64,000 nt of DNA from Tubulanus polymorphus (GCF_964204645.1 NC_134035.1:10602501-10666500); one strand, 5' to 3'. Shown: positions 1 to 13,167, numbered from the stretch's first letter. The notes: a model not told the origin generated them from the sequence alone. Numbers and translations: made by a program.

Positions 1-852
1 TCGAACTGTTTTATCATTTACACCGACCCATTTACTTATTAGAAAGGTGCAGTCAAATATATACATATATATATACATGGTTTATATATTCAGTCTAGAT
101 CGTTTCTGTCCTGAGCGATACTTTGTCTTATGAATCCGCCTCCATTGTGTGGCGCTCTTCACACTAGTAACTATTGTCTTGATAAAATCCGATGATTTTA
201 ACAGATAACGTCGGATGAGCATGTTAATTTCTTTCAGAATACCTCCGATTACGATACCGAATATATAAGTTGTTATGTTGTATGAATGTATCTGTAACTT
301 TGACTGTAACACAAAATGTGGTGTACATTCGAATTGAACGCAAATATGTTTCTGTCTGGAGATATTGGCGAAGTTGAAATTAGGTAAACATAGCACGTAT
401 CGTGATGTGGAAGTTAGATATTTGTCATTTGATACGGAGTCCAGTAACTCTAATAACTCTAATAGAGACTGCGATTTGAACTTTGAGTCTGATAGGTTAA
501 TTTGAATGTCTCAGCGCGTGATGGCCAATATACATTTTCAATGTAAGATCGGCCCCGTAACCTTTACCCAGGAACGATACAACCGCTCCGGTCCGACGTT
601 GGAGAACAAAGTGGCTTAGATACATCGACTGTTCCAAGCGCCGTTGTCTTGTGTCTTGATTGCCTTTATCATCTAATTGTCACGCTGAGGCACAGTTTAT
701 CCTCGATGCGATATGTTGTGAATATCCTTTCCCGCATGTTTAATGTAACCACGAAGTAGATATAGGCTAGATCGGACGAAATGTTAAATAGTTCGATATA
801 CAAAAGTCGATATCCAAAATTCAGCTATTCTTTATTGAGATATGGAGGAAAA

Positions 853-1145
853 TGAGTTTTTTTCATCGCAAAAACAACTACTTGGGCAGACCCAAAAGGG
901 AAGGGCGCAGAAGGTGTGGACCTCTTTTAAAATGTCAAGTTACCCTAAATTTTAAAAGTATAGTGAAAAAATCAACTATAGAATATCAACGGATGCTTAA
1001 ATTCATAAGAATGTTTGTTCTCTGTAGGCCTACATCCAAACTTGAGGAAATGTTTTCCGAACATCGGGTATTCGATGAAGTGCCCTGTTTTGGGTGCACC
1101 CCTCCTGAATCAGAACCTGGATCCGCCCGGGAATATCAAAGCGTG
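853..1145. repeat. Dispersed repeat also present inverted at 38.1 kb
   Basis: TGCCCTGTTTTGGGTGCACC then CCTCCTGAATCAGAACC matches, in reverse orientation, GGTCTGATTCAGAGAGGGGT then GCACTCCCCCAAAATAGGGT at 38113-38155. The left boundary is uncertain. The 113-codon ORF here is not considered real. Confidence 0.4.
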
Positions 1146-2693
1146 CATCTAACATTACTGGTTTGGGTTACGCGTTGCAAGACGAGTCCATAGCGAGATC
1201 TGGCATTTCTTTATCTGCCATCGTCGGTAAAAAAAACCCAGTCCTTCTGTCCCTTTTAAAAGCCGTCAGTCCCCTGCCGGTGTAAACGAAATAAAAAGCC
1301 GTCGCGTGCATTCGTCATCCATGCTTTTATCAGTAACACGATTCGGTTAATCGGTTCCGCTGACATCAATATGTAAAAGGTATAGAAAATCTAGAAAGGT
1401 TTTTCGATAATCCGTTATATCTTACTGTAACCGGAGTATCTATTCAATCGTTTCATATTTTATTCAGAGGTCCGCGCGTTGCGATGGCGTGGAAAGCGAA
1501 TCGCCCGACCTGTTCAGATTTCATTCTACGTTCCTTTCAATTATAACCGAATTTGTATATGTACGTCCATAATTTTTATGTTCCGAACGACAGGGAGAGT
1601 TTCGTTGGAATGGAGTTTATGGAAATGCCACGAGTTAACTATTCAGTCATTCTGCTTTTAAAAACCCAAAGCTTATTCATCTAAAGCGTTTTGAAATCAA
1701 GATTATTTTTTTACGAAGCTGATAAATAAAAGAGAATACAGTCCGTAATGGAAACGGGGATGATACTGTCCGTTAAAACCTAACATTGTTTGTTCGAAAA
1801 TATTAGCTTTTATTATTGTTTGTCTGAGCGATCGCACCGTGGAGCGAATTATAGAAATACTAACGCAAGTTTTCAGGTGTTCGTAGCCTAATAGCGTTTT
1901 TCCACTTTTTGATCGAGTGCAGTGCTTTTATCGGACATTTCGAATCGAAAACGAACTCATAAATCAGCATAAATTGACTGCGAAAACCAGTACGCGCCAC
2001 AAAGTGATCGTCCAGAATTGTAATAGTTTCAGTACGAACATCGATTAGGCCTCACAGCGTGAATCGGATGATCATGTCACAGTTCTGTTACGTAGACCAG
2101 GGGCAAGTTAACTAAAATTTGGTAAACGCTAACTATCGAATGCCGTATTAACGATGAATTTACCATTTTTCTATTTTTTTTTACTCATTTTCACTATGTC
2201 ACCTAAACGAGCAACTGGCACCTGCGTTCGAAAACAGGTATTCACGTCTTTCGTTGCAAATCTATTCAATCGACGAACAGCTACAAAAAAAACCCGATGC
2301 ACGTCAGGCAATTTTGTCTATTTCTCCTCAGAAGCTGTCGTATAGATTCTCCGCATTTATCACCGTTTATGCGCTGTTAAAAACGAATCATCGAGCGTCT
2401 CTTTTTTCGTGCAACCCGGGGTTTTTTCGACAAGCGAACAAGCGTGGCTCTAAATTCGATATGGTTTGTACAAACAGCAGACGCTGCGGTGAGCGCGTGA
2501 GACGCCGGATGTAAACACGTCGAATCTAATCGTTCAAGCGTTGGGTACGTGTCATCGGAAAAAACAGTTGGATTTCTTTTATAAAACGGGGACAATAACA
2601 TCCATCTGGGCGTATCGCCGTATATTATCTCTACATAATACACACTTTTTTATTATCATTTCCATTTTTCTGTGGCCTTTCCGTAAACGGGTA

Positions 2694-2867
2694 AGTTACC
2701 TGGGACCAGTTGGCCAAAAGTTGGTTAGAGCATGGACTACGAATCGAAATAATTTCGTAGTCCATGGTTAGTGTTGGACGGTAATAGTGCAATTCAAAAT
2801 TTCACTACGTCATTTATCCACCGGTTAACTGACCAACATTTGAGCAACTGATCCCAGCGGAGTTACC
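2694..2867. mobile_element. MITE with CCAGTTGNNCAAAAGTTGGT ends and perfect internal hairpin
   Basis: It runs TGGGACCAGTTGGCCAAAAG to CCAACATTTGAGCAACTGATCCCA, with AGTTACC on both flanks (2694-2700 and 2861-2867), a probable 7-bp target duplication. An internal perfect hairpin CATGGACTACGAA/TTCGTAGTCCATG lies at about 2731-2767. A relative is at 8290-8404. Confidence 0.6.
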
Positions 2868-4067
2868 TGGTGAAAGGATAGATTTTCAAATGTCACTACC
2901 GCGTGGTTTACTTCAACCAACGTTGTTTATCGAAATCTTAGTTCAAAACTAGGTTTTATCTATAGATTTCTAACCGATGTCTTCCTTAAAGATAATCAAT
3001 TTCATGTCGAAAAAGATCTACGTGTAAAATGTGCTCGATACACGACACGTTTTGTTCCAATCTATAATCAGAATTGCATCTTATAATGTAAAGAGACGAA
3101 GGAATACGGAAGTATGTTCGTTGATACGTATTGTATATATGATTGAATTGCGAACATGTAAGGCATATACATATGTTATCAATTCTCGGTCATAAAACGA
3201 GGCGAGGAGACAATTATTCGTCATAATGCGTCTGGAAAGTTGCCAGGGTATTTTGTTATCGATTCGTCGAAAGCTATGCTCTTTTACTTATATCATTGTT
3301 TTCTGCTCGCTGACTGTCTAGTTTTTACGTCCAATATGGTTTATCATTATTAATTCATAAACTTCGAAGCGGAGACGACGATGTTTTACGAAGCTTTTCG
3401 AATGAAAGTTAAGTCTGTTGTGCGATTGTGTCTGAGTTCGTCGTCAAAAATGATAAATGTCTGCTCTACACAAGCCACGATAATACGACGAAGTTATGGT
3501 CCGGTTCGAACCAAGGGCTCGGTCGATGTCCCCGTCATTTTGGCCCGTACCCAATCAGAGAAGCGATTGTGTGGGAAGCAAGGTGAGTTACTTCCAGAAG
3601 TATTCTCAGGGAATGATTTGACCCATTGGCATGGACTAGGCCCGATGCTTTTGGTCGTACCAAGAAGGCACTGACCCATTTGGCACCAGCGTCAATCTGA
3701 CCTGGCCCGGGCCCGACTTCGTCCGGGCCAAGGGCGCTCGTATGGTCGCGGCTTTAGACCGTGTGGAACCGCGGCATTGCAATACGGATATACTCTCAAA
3801 TTGACTTTCGATCCGGCAAAACATAGCAATGAACGCACCGCACTGCCGCGAATATGCGCATGAACTGAATTTATCATAAGACGTATCACCCAAATGGACT
3901 CGATTGAGGATGTGTATATCATACTCGGTATAATCTACGCATCAAAATATTAGTTATATCATATAATGTTTGGATCATAAGCCGATCACGCGATCACTGG
4001 TGGATGATCTCGGGTGCTGGTTGTACGCTACTGCTCTTCGTTCGCGAATCGCCATTTTCAGCCAGTT

Positions 4068-4268
4068 TCAGAACGCATCGGTAAAAGCGCGTTGTGTAAT
4101 CGAATTGTTAATATCCGCGTGTCGGCTGCCGTCTAATCTCTGACCGACCGGAGTCGTCGGTTTCGGACCGCGACGCACGATCACGAATTGAAAGCGATCG
4201 TTATCGATATCGACAGCTTTTAGGTCAAACTCGTTCGTCGTCTCGATCTTCGGTCCACGTAATCTCTT
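4068..4268 (-). CDS. Possible 3'-terminal coding exon of an unidentified gene (66 aa plus stop)
   Basis: On the minus strand a polypyrimidine tract and TTTGTTTCAG precede an open frame beginning KRLRGPKIETTNEFDLKAVD and continuing NDRFQFVIVRRGPKPTTPVG to a TGA at 4068. Base composition (CG-rich, with codon-like periodicity) resembles the real exons elsewhere in the window and differs from the flanking AT-rich DNA. I do not recognise the family. The most natural upstream partner is the minus-strand donor at 11892, but no intermediate exons were identified. Confidence 0.35.
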   Translation of the reverse strand, partial: KRLRGPKIETTNEFDLKAVDIDNDRFQFVIVRRGPKPTTPVGQRLDGSRHADINNSITQRAFTDAF

Positions 4269-4682
4269 CTGAAACAAATACCGGATTAGTTATACGCAGC
4301 AGTGTCCATGTAACAAAGCTACATCTAGCTGTGTTATTGGCATCAAGTTGTCCGGCCCGGTCAAATCATTTATACATCATACGATATTCAAATCATCCAT
4401 GGTAAACATATCTGACATTTTGCAAGTTGTTTGAAATGTTTGGTCCTCTTGGTGACTTTTAGAAGACGTAGTTTTGCAATCGGCCGCATTTTATTTAGGT
4501 TTCGAGGATATCAGGTTCGAGTTGTCCAGAAAGGTTGGTTGAAGTTAACTACCATGTGATAACTGTAGGTTTCGTTGTCGCTATGTTAGTTATTCGCTCG
4601 TTAACATGAACCAGTTTTGAGCCATCAGCTGGACTCAGGTTTCAGAACCTCAGGATTAGGATACATCTTGATGATCACTTAT

Positions 4683-4847
4683 AAGCTCTGTAGCGCCATG
4701 GATTCGAACCCGAAGGCATCGAGACTGCACCGAACGCGCCGTACATGCGCAGCTGACGTGTGGTAGAAACGGCAGGGTTTTGCGCTGTAGTTGAGTGTCG
4801 GGATACCATCAGGTTCGAATCCCTGCCGAAGGAGGCTATTATAGCAT
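4683..4847. mobile_element. Internally deleted copy of the B-box MITE
   Basis: Has CATGGATTCGAACCCGAAGG at the left and CAGGTTCGAATCCCTGCCGA at the right, but little of the central core. A stray right-end fragment (ATCAGGTTCGAATCCCTGTC) lies near 6003-6023. Confidence 0.5.
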
Positions 4848-6551
4848 ATTTACTATCTGAATATCCCTGTAATCAGAAACTGATTTTCAATCAAATTCCG
4901 AGGATGTATCGAGCGAAATCACGGAGAACTAATCGAAATAAAGTTTCGTTTTTCATTTATCCCCGATTCCCATGGCGTTCAAAGGTGGCTTCGTGTAACG
5001 TTTCAGTATAATTTAAATCACCTTCGTCGATGTCAAAAACCGATATGAAAAGACCTGTAACCTATTTCCATTGGGTTTCGACGTGTCACTACTGCTGCTG
5101 ATGCACAAGTTCCCGGAACACATACCAGGGATAAGTTTGGTATACGAATATGAAAATACGAACTCAAATACAGATTTGACACCTACAACCCGTTTGACAC
5201 CTACTGACGTCATCTTGACGGTGTATCGCCCCGTCAATCAGCTTGGCTTTACAGTTTTTGAGTAGTTTCATTATAGGAAATCGCGGTCAAGTAAAAAGGG
5301 CATCATTATTCAAGAATCGAAGGGCTAAAACACTTTTCACTGACTAGTCGAAAGTTTTGAAATAATATTTTGGCGAGTGTTGTCGGTATGACTTGGTCTT
5401 CATTAATGGACACGGCAAACGAACAGCCCTCATTTCTTGGTGGATAGCGGCTCGAAGTACTTTGCGTTGCACGCAGACGATTTGTTTCGGTGTTACGTGT
5501 GTTTAACGAACGTCACGGATTTGTATAACAAATTTTCAGTTTTATAACGTATCATCATTTAGCTCCGTAGTCGCGGCCCGTTACGTAAATCTTAATGACT
5601 ATAAATTGCGGCGAAGACATGCACGAACGTGCTTAGAATGGATGCTAATGTTCTGCTTAATTGAAACTACTTAAAGTTACGTTTTTCCCCGTGTAAGATA
5701 TACTATCTCGAACACGACCGCAGCGAATACACGATTCGGATGTTACGTTAAAAACTATATACGAAATTATTTTCCATCACGTGAAGAGAACACTCTTTTG
5801 TAATTCTACCTCACAAATTGATAATAAAGTATGTAAAGTAAAATGATAGAATATGCGGATTTCATTACAACATGTTAATCCCAACAATCTCCACTCGCGT
5901 TTCCCCCGTCGACTAATTCTACAAGAAAACAAATAAATTTAACGTCTCGTTTATTTGACGTTCCCTGTGCGTATCTCGAGACCGTGTTAGTTTCGCCTTG
6001 TCATCAGGTTCGAATCCCTGTCGAACGGTGAATCGGCCAGTTTTTCATCATTTCATCGTTCTCAATACGTAAACGTCGCTCGTGGCATGCGAACTAGCCA
6101 CCGCGGCTTAATTTCTAATTTCACCGTCGGATTAGAATCGCATTTTTAACACCGCAGTCAAAGACTTATCGTATCAGACATCAATTTCACGGGCTGCAGG
6201 TGGATGGATACCCGATGGAATATCAATTCCTCCTCGTGATATTTTTCCTTTGTTCCGTCGATGGATAAAAAATAGCGTTTATACGTATGCTATTTGATAT
6301 ATGTCGCAGTGACGTCACTGATGACGATGAATGCGGTTCAAAATGATGATCCAGCGTAGGACGATAATGTGGGCACGTGACATCCGAGATGTAACGGAAA
6401 TCCTTTGCTATACTTATCCCGGAAAAAAAGCGAATACAATACCAAAATTCATCAGTTCTTTAAGTCGCAAAAAGTCAAGTAATGAAAAAACCGACAATAT
6501 ATAAATGAAAAAGCGCTGTCAGGGTGGAAGATTTTGACCTTGACCTGAGTA

Positions 6552-6792
6552 CTCTTCGACAGACAGTGCATTAAAACTGTGACCCACCAAATTAAAGTGG
6601 TACAAATTCACTTATTCAAAACTATCCTCATGATTTATCCATTCAATGTAGGAAAACATGGGTTTGACTGCACCGTTGAAGCGCATTGTGGGTCATATAT
6701 ATTTTATATGACCCACAGTGCGCTTCACCTCAGTGCAATCAAACCATAACCCACAAAATAAAGTGTTGAAATTGTTATTTCGAAAATGTCCT
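6552..6792. mobile_element. Fold-back element with central TATATATTTTATATGA hairpin
   Basis: Two arms: GGGTTTGACTGCACC...GAAGCGCATTGTGGGTC (about 6660-6695) and GACCCACAGTGCGCTTCACC...GCAATCAAACC (about 6710-6750). Outer related sequences CCTCATGATTTATCCA and CCTCATGAGTTATCCA are in direct orientation on each side, as are TTAAAACTGTGACCCACC and ACCATAACCCACAAAA. Confidence 0.6.
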
Positions 6793-8080
6793 CATGAGTT
6801 ATCCACCTTTATATACGATTTATATAGAATGTTATGAGAATTCTCGTCACGAATGGCGTTCACACGGATCCTTTTACCTGCGCTGTACCTGTTCAGCTAC
6901 ATGCGATAAACTAACGAGACGCCGTCGCGGTGCGGTTCGCCTGTGCGTTGATAGGCTCGGCGACCTGTTATTCGTCTTAATTCCAGTCACAGCTCGAATT
7001 AAACGCGAATACGTGGTCTATATACCATCCATCAAACTCGGGTCGAATCGAGTCTGAGTCGGCGACGGTATACACGTCCGTGAATATCGTGTTACATTGA
7101 AGCGCGAAAATAAATCATATTCAATTCATTTTTCAAGTTTTAACGGCGTGTTTTATCGAAAAAGGATCGAGAGATTTGATGAATAATAATCGTTTCAAAG
7201 AGTATAAATGATTGTTGCCGATTCACCACGTTTTTAAGATTATATTGACGTTGCCAGGTATTAGTTTTATAGATTATAAATGTCAACACGCGAACTCAAT
7301 TGATGACCTATAAAAACCGTCACAACAAGAGTTACCGAGATCAATTTTCATCGCATTTCACTAATACCCGAACAAACAATTTCTATCTGAAACAGTGTTA
7401 TCCCTTCCAATAATATCCCGAAAGGCGAATTATGTACAGCGAGTCGAAAATTGTATATAAGACTTTCCAAAACGGAAAAGAAAACGACAATCCGGGGGCT
7501 GGGGATAATACCTTCAAAGTTACGAGACACAGATCGACAATTGCTGACGATCATCTCGCGACTTTTTGTGAGATTTTTCAGTTCCCGATTAGGATACAAA
7601 AAAAAAACAACGCCGAATATATCAAAGAAATCAGCGACGGGATTTTCATGTTATTATCAGCGTTCCGTACGGGCAAACGACGTAAAAATACGCCGGTTTA
7701 CTTACGACTTCTTTTGATGAAGCAAAACCTACGAATAAAAACTGTTAGCTGTCGCAGTTGTAGGAGGGCGATGCAACAAAAGCAATTGAAATACAAAAAT
7801 ATGCGAAAATCCAATCTTGCAAACAAACGAAGCTCAAATGATTAGATAAGAACCTTGTATAGCGGGAGACAGCAAAAAGTCAGGAGCAACATACCATGTG
7901 TTATTGCCTTGTTTCAAAATGATTTCAGTGTAGCGTTAGTTCTTAATCGGTGTGACTGGAGACGACATCTTTACATTTCTATTGAATTAGATAAATGATC
8001 TTTCATATGGGATATGTCGGATTGGACATCATGTCTCAATATAGAAACGACCATGATGGACTTGTAAGGGACTAGGATCC

Positions 8081-8404
8081 AGGGACCAGTTCCACAGTTC
8101 CGGGTTAAGATTTGACTCTGAGTCAACTCATTGAAAATGAACTAACTTTAACTCAGAGCTAACTCTAACTCACAACTGTGGAACTGGGTCCAGTTCCACA
8201 CTTGTGAGTTAGATTTGACTCGGAGTTAACTCATTGAAAATGAACTAACTTTAACACAGAGTTAACTCTAACTCGCAACTATGGAACTGGGCCTTGTTGC
8301 TCAAAAGTTGGTCAAAAACTATAGTAACAACAAACTTTAATCGGTCACTAGACTATGTCACTATCCACTGATTAATTGTGACCATTTTTCGAGCAGCTGG
8401 TCAA
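8081..8404. mobile_element. Three abutting fold-back MITEs
   Basis: Two tandem copies (8081-8191 and 8187-8294) share GGAYCCAGTTCCACA-type ends and an internal ATTGAAAATGAACTAACTTTAA; each is nearly self-complementary. A third element (8290-8404) follows directly, with TTGCTCAAAAGTTGGTCA and CGAGCAGCTGGTCAAG ends, like the 2.7 kb element. Related GGGCCCAGTT-ended units lie at 15960-16068, 39215-39345 and 42630-42750. Confidence 0.6.
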
Positions 8405-9411
8405 GCATATCAAATCTTCTCGATAATGTTGATCTTGCGCTGAATGTTTTTATGAAATAAATTACACGCTATTTTGTTGACGAGCTTGCGTATGCTTCGG
8501 AGAAGAGAGAGTCGAATTGCTAGTCGAGCATTCATCTTTAAAGTTCATGTAACCTAACGCTATCATAACCGTTGTAATTGCTTTGAACGCTGGGTAAGAA
8601 ACGGTGAGCGTGTGATGGCGGTACATCGAATCGTCAATCCCACGTTAGGACATGAACAGAACCTCGTGTAAAATTTGAAAACGAACCAAATCTTCCCATG
8701 CGAATTAAATCGAAAAAAACTGCGATTATTAAAGAAAAACCATATGATGGATATTACTTTTCAATAGGAATGATCGGGTGACTGGATTTAAATTTGTTGA
8801 CACAAATATTTTTGGTATTCTTCGATTCGAATTTGCAACTAAAATGATACGGCTCTTTCGCTCAACTTATTTAGAGTTAATATCAATGCGTAGAGCTACG
8901 CGTTCTCCATTCGCGTCTATTGAAGTCGGATTTAGAAATACGATTTCAATTGCTTTAATAGTTAGATTGACAAGTTTGGGTTTTTTCAATTCATTTCGAA
9001 TGAAAGCCAAATCCCTGTGCTTGTCGGCGACTGATGAAAACGACGAAACTAAATCTTTATCGTTCGTTGAAAAAAAAATGCGTTCGTCGATGTAACCGTT
9101 TGAAGGAACGCGTCACACGCTTTTCCGATCGGATTACTAACGACGGAAACCTGGCCAGATTTTTAAAGTAAATGCGGAAAAAAAGAAAAATAAAGACTAG
9201 GTTTCATATCTATAAACCTCCGACTCGTGGATTAAGATTTGAATATTCATGATGAAAGTAGGGCGCTAAATTTATTTTCTTAATAGCAATCCCTCAAAAA
9301 TATTATCATTATCATTAAAAAGATATTGAAACTGCTTTGATTCGTATAAACTTATCACGATTGCTCTGTCAACCCTCTCAATAAAGGTTTCAGTCCACAT
9401 TAGGTACGCGT

Positions 9412-9475
9412 CGCAGTGGCTGTGTGGATTAAGGTCTCTGGGTGGGTTCGAATCCTGGTGGCGAAGGAGTTTCTA
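9412..9475 (+). repeat. tRNA-derived SINE-like head
   Basis: TGGCTGTGTGG (A-box-like) and GGGTTCGAATCCTGG (B box) lie about 28 bases apart, closer than in a true tRNA, so this is a tRNA-like retroposon head and not a tRNA gene. It is followed by GTTTCTAGGTCGTAGGTTCT. Confidence 0.4.
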
Positions 9476-11891
9476 GGTCGTAGGTTCTACAGTGGGTCAA
9501 AACGAAAAGTCGAACCTGCGTGGCGCTTGTTGGATTGAGGGTACACCAGAACGTGGTACTTTTATATTGGAAAAGAGTTATAACATTTTTATTCTCTGTT
9601 ATTCTTTCCATCTTTCGAAATGATATTATTCTCTATGTACTGTTTCTGCCTTATGCAAAATAACCTTTTGTGAGCGATAGAATATGAATGCACGAATGAG
9701 TGAATAGGGACGATACATCGGATTTCCATGCTTTGAGAACTGGCCTCCATATTAGAAATAATATACTCGTAAAATCAGATCGATTTGTGAAATCTCCTAC
9801 TCAAAATAGAGGGTCAAGTGTTAGACTGCTGAGCGGCAATTCGTCTGTGAATTTCAAAAGCGAATCAATGAAATTGGCTAATGAGACCGTTTAAACACTG
9901 ATAGCCTGATATTCGAGTTAATTCGCTCCTTATATTGCGATAGTCAAATAAGTTGGTCGAATGGCGTGCAACGGAAAACACGCGCAAAATCGGGATCATA
10001 TTCTATACCATTTTAAATTTTTAACAAACTTTCCAGATTTTATTCGATATCTTTTTTTTTGGGGGGGGGGACGAGCTAGATACTTCCTGCTTGACTTCTC
10101 AAGTTTAAAAAAAACGGTACGACGACTCCGACCTAAAACGTGTGGGAAGTAAAGAACACGACAACGCCTCCGGATTGCGGTTTAGAATTTCATCTTTTCT
10201 CTAAAACGCTTCCGAGTTATTATAATTTTGTTGATCAGGATCACTTTCATTTAGACGAGACGAAATGTGAAACCTTCCCGTTTTTGAGATTAAGAAAACA
10301 AAATAAAGACAAAAAATCTAATTCAAAGATGATATTTTCCGCTTTAAAAAGTTCAATGCCAACTTCGTTTGTGTTTGGTTAAAACGAATGATGTCAGATT
10401 ACAATTTAAAACGCGATTCTCACGTATAGAAATTGCTGCACTGAAAAACGTTGGAGAAGACGCGATAACATAAACATTGAAGATGCAAATAAAACCATCT
10501 TAAAACTTTCTGTCATCTGAATACTAATGTAAATAGCATTCAAAAACTTTGTCAGTGTAGTATTGATACATTTGATCTTAACTTAGCATTTGTGAAAACA
10601 TACTCAATATCTGAAGGTCATTTATAGCAAATGTAATCCCGAAATGTATCTGCAACTTACTTTTATATGTGATGCATGTAAATATTGACCGTTCAAAAGT
10701 ATATTGAATATTATATGATCACTTTTTTCTCATTCCGCGTAAAAGTAAATTTTGGAGCAGTCCTAATCTTATTGCAATTTCTAGATTCTGCTCGAGTCAT
10801 TCCGTTTCATTAGAGTAACGTGTAATAAGGAATAAGTACTATTTGAAAGGGATTTGAATCTATTTTGAATTACAATCGGCGCGCATTAGATCTGCTTTCA
10901 GAAACTACCGTTACGCAAATCTATTCACACGCGGCGCGTCTTTTCAAAAACCCCCAGCGCTTTGTTTGTGTCATAAACCCGACGCGGGAGCTTAGATCAA
11001 ACAGCACGAAAGCGCTAAAACACGGATATTCGGATTGGCTAAAACACCCGTCGTCAAAGAGCGAGCGCTGATTGATTGATATTTAAACGGATTATCGAAA
11101 CGAAACGAAAACACGCTCAAGAAAAAGAAACATTCGACTTAAAAACGCATTCGCATAAATACAGTTGTGTCTGACGAACGCACGTTCCCCTGAGATCTGC
11201 AGCATTTTCTTTTCTGATATAATAGTTGCTATTTTGTCAGGCTACCGCGGCTATCTCTACTCCGAACAGAATAATGACCCTCGCATTATGAGTCTCCGCA
11301 GTCGGACGGCTTTTAGCCCCGATACACAGCGCATATTTACCCAATGATAGACTATTCATTTCGCGGTGTATAAACCGTCGACTTTCGCCCCGCGCCAACC
11401 GAAATCGAGATTTATATACCGATAAAAAAACTATTTTTCAAATAAATTATTTTAAAAGTTCAACTTTTCAAAGCATTTGGAATAGGAAAATATGCGATTT
11501 TCAAGAATGGATAGCAAAAAAGAAGAAGAATAGTGATAGTTTTGAACAATAGATATAAACAAATAATAAATTCAGCGAAAATATAATTTTACGTGCAAAT
11601 TATAGAATTGAATTAGAATCGAGAATTATTAGTCAGAGCATCACAATGAACGGTCGGGACGATGTCGGTGATAAACTTTGAACATTATCAAATTAAATCA
11701 GCAAAATAATTCCATCAAAGAACAAAACGTAAACTCTAAGTAAATCCTACGACTTTCGTGATCCTCAAAATTCAAAAATTCAGAAATGATTTAGAACGCA
11801 CGCAATAGAAATTCTACCGTTGATTTTTCTACGAATAATTAAAATCTGTTTAGCCCAGTTGCAAATATGAATGAATAAAAGTCGCTCTTAC

Positions 11892-12010
11892 CTGATGAAC
11901 ACCTGTAATTCGATATCCGATCAGTAATTGTCTCGGTGCGTCGCTACTACACAAGGCCACGTTACGGAGACTGACACTTTCCTTCACTCACTGACTTAAA
12001 CTAAGAACTG
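11892..12010 (-). other. Candidate 5' UTR exon with a strong splice donor
   Basis: Read on the minus strand, the segment ends GTGTTCATCAG|GTAAGA, a near-consensus donor at 11892/11891. No long ORF runs through it, so it would be non-coding. The 5' boundary is a guess. It may be the first exon of the gene whose last exon is at 4068-4268, about 7.6 kb away on the same strand. Confidence 0.25.
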
Positions 12011-12960
12011 AATGCGGCTATCAGCGGTCCCGCCTTGTCATGATTGAGTGAATGACGACAAACGTTAGTTGCAATCTGAAGTCGGTGGTAGAGTTCTTCA
12101 ATCCGTTCCAACGTCCGGGTTACTTCAAAAACACTTCACGCTTGCGACCTGCAGAAGCTCTATCTACCTCTCTCTCTCTCTCTCTTGAGGGTGAAGAGGA
12201 AATCTGTAAATTGATTAACGATTTAATTAATAATTACGATGACGAAACGATCCTTATACGCGTGCGTTCAACAATCACCCGCCGATTACGATATCGAAAT
12301 TAAACCTACTGGAAATCGCGTAATTTCGCGCGTGATAAGTATTCAAGTTTTCAACGAAAAGTTTGAATTCTGAACGGTTCGTTCGAGCGGGATGCGGCAG
12401 CTTAGAATTATGTTACTACGGTAACTATTAGAAGCGCGCCGAATGCGATACCTCAACTCTCGATAGAAAATACGTCTCTTGTAGCCGCGATAATAAATCT
12501 ATTCGTTGCTACTCTCACTCTCTTTCTCTCTGTCTCTCTCCCACTCGTTTCGAATTAACGATGATGAAATACGGCACGAATTAATAACCGATAATTTCGT
12601 GCGAAGTGTTTGATAATCTACCGACTCGAGTGTTTGACCTGCGTCAGTTTCAGCGACGGTTTGTTGTCTGTCCTCGCCCGCATCACGTTGAGCTCTCGTC
12701 GGCGGACGTGATTTCGCGTGGTCGGCCGAGGATTGCAACATCGGTCGAGTGTTCCTGAAGCATGTGTACGTACGCGGACAATCGTCGTTGTTGTCAATGG
12801 CGTGTTCATAATCGAGGTCCGTGATTCCTTATTGTACGATACTTATCATGCGCCACACGAACCCAAGGCAAAGAGGCTCGTTCGCAACGACGTTCAATCT
12901 GTTTCTTATTGGCATATATTCTTTGTTCTTTCGAATTCCGTCAAAGACTATCCCGTAGAT

Positions 12961-13167
12961 ATATACATGCTAGTTTCCATAGACAAGTGGCTGTCCAATA
13001 TCAATAGTAGACAAAAACCCACAATAAAAAGAAAAACTATCTGGTAGCTTTAACGTTTCAACTCAATTCTATGAGTTTTTGAAAATGGCTCATAGAATTG
13101 AGTTGAAACGTTAAGCTACCAGTTTTTCTTTTTATTGTGGGTTTTTGTCTACTAATATACATGCTAG
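12961..13167. mobile_element. Snapback element (181 bp) with 13-bp target duplication
   Basis: The element occupies 12974-13154, bounded by two copies of ATATACATGCTAG (12961-12973 and 13155-13167). It starts TTTCCATAGACAAGTGGCTG. From 13006 to 13153 it is an almost perfect hairpin, with arms of roughly 63 bp (AGTAGACAAAAACCCACAAT... to ...CAACTCAATTCTATGAG) around a short TTTTTGAAAATGG loop. A diverged copy is at about 26990-27215. Confidence 0.75.

Larger units (their letters stand above)
1..4067. other. Intergenic or intronic DNA
   Basis: Apart from the repeats listed (0.85-1.15 kb, 2.69-2.87 kb, and degraded TTAA-type text at 3.65-3.76 kb) I see no supported gene. A minus frame at 82-396 has membrane-like text (TTYIFGIVIGGIL), but no splice sites or family support it. 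Confidence 0.5.
4269..11891. other. Long gene-free stretch, possibly intron(s) of a minus-strand gene
   Basis: Holds the B-box MITE at 4.7 kb, fold-backs at 6.6 and 8.1-8.4 kb and a SINE-like head at 9.4 kb. Local GC-richer patches (6.84-7.07 kb, 10.87-11.07 kb) contain no convincing exons. Confidence 0.45.

Noticed and set aside
2154-2514. Hydrophobic leader MNLPFFYFFLLIFTMS with a possible CAG|GTATTC donor
   Set aside because: Could be a signal-peptide exon, but composition is poor and no downstream exon was found.
7432-7845. 137-codon plus-strand ORF
   Set aside because: Low-complexity Lys/Arg/Asn-rich text, no domain, no splice or promoter context, overlapped by other frames; likely chance in AT-rich DNA.
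8778-9095. 105-codon plus-strand ORF
   Set aside because: No recognisable domain, and composition matches surrounding non-coding DNA.
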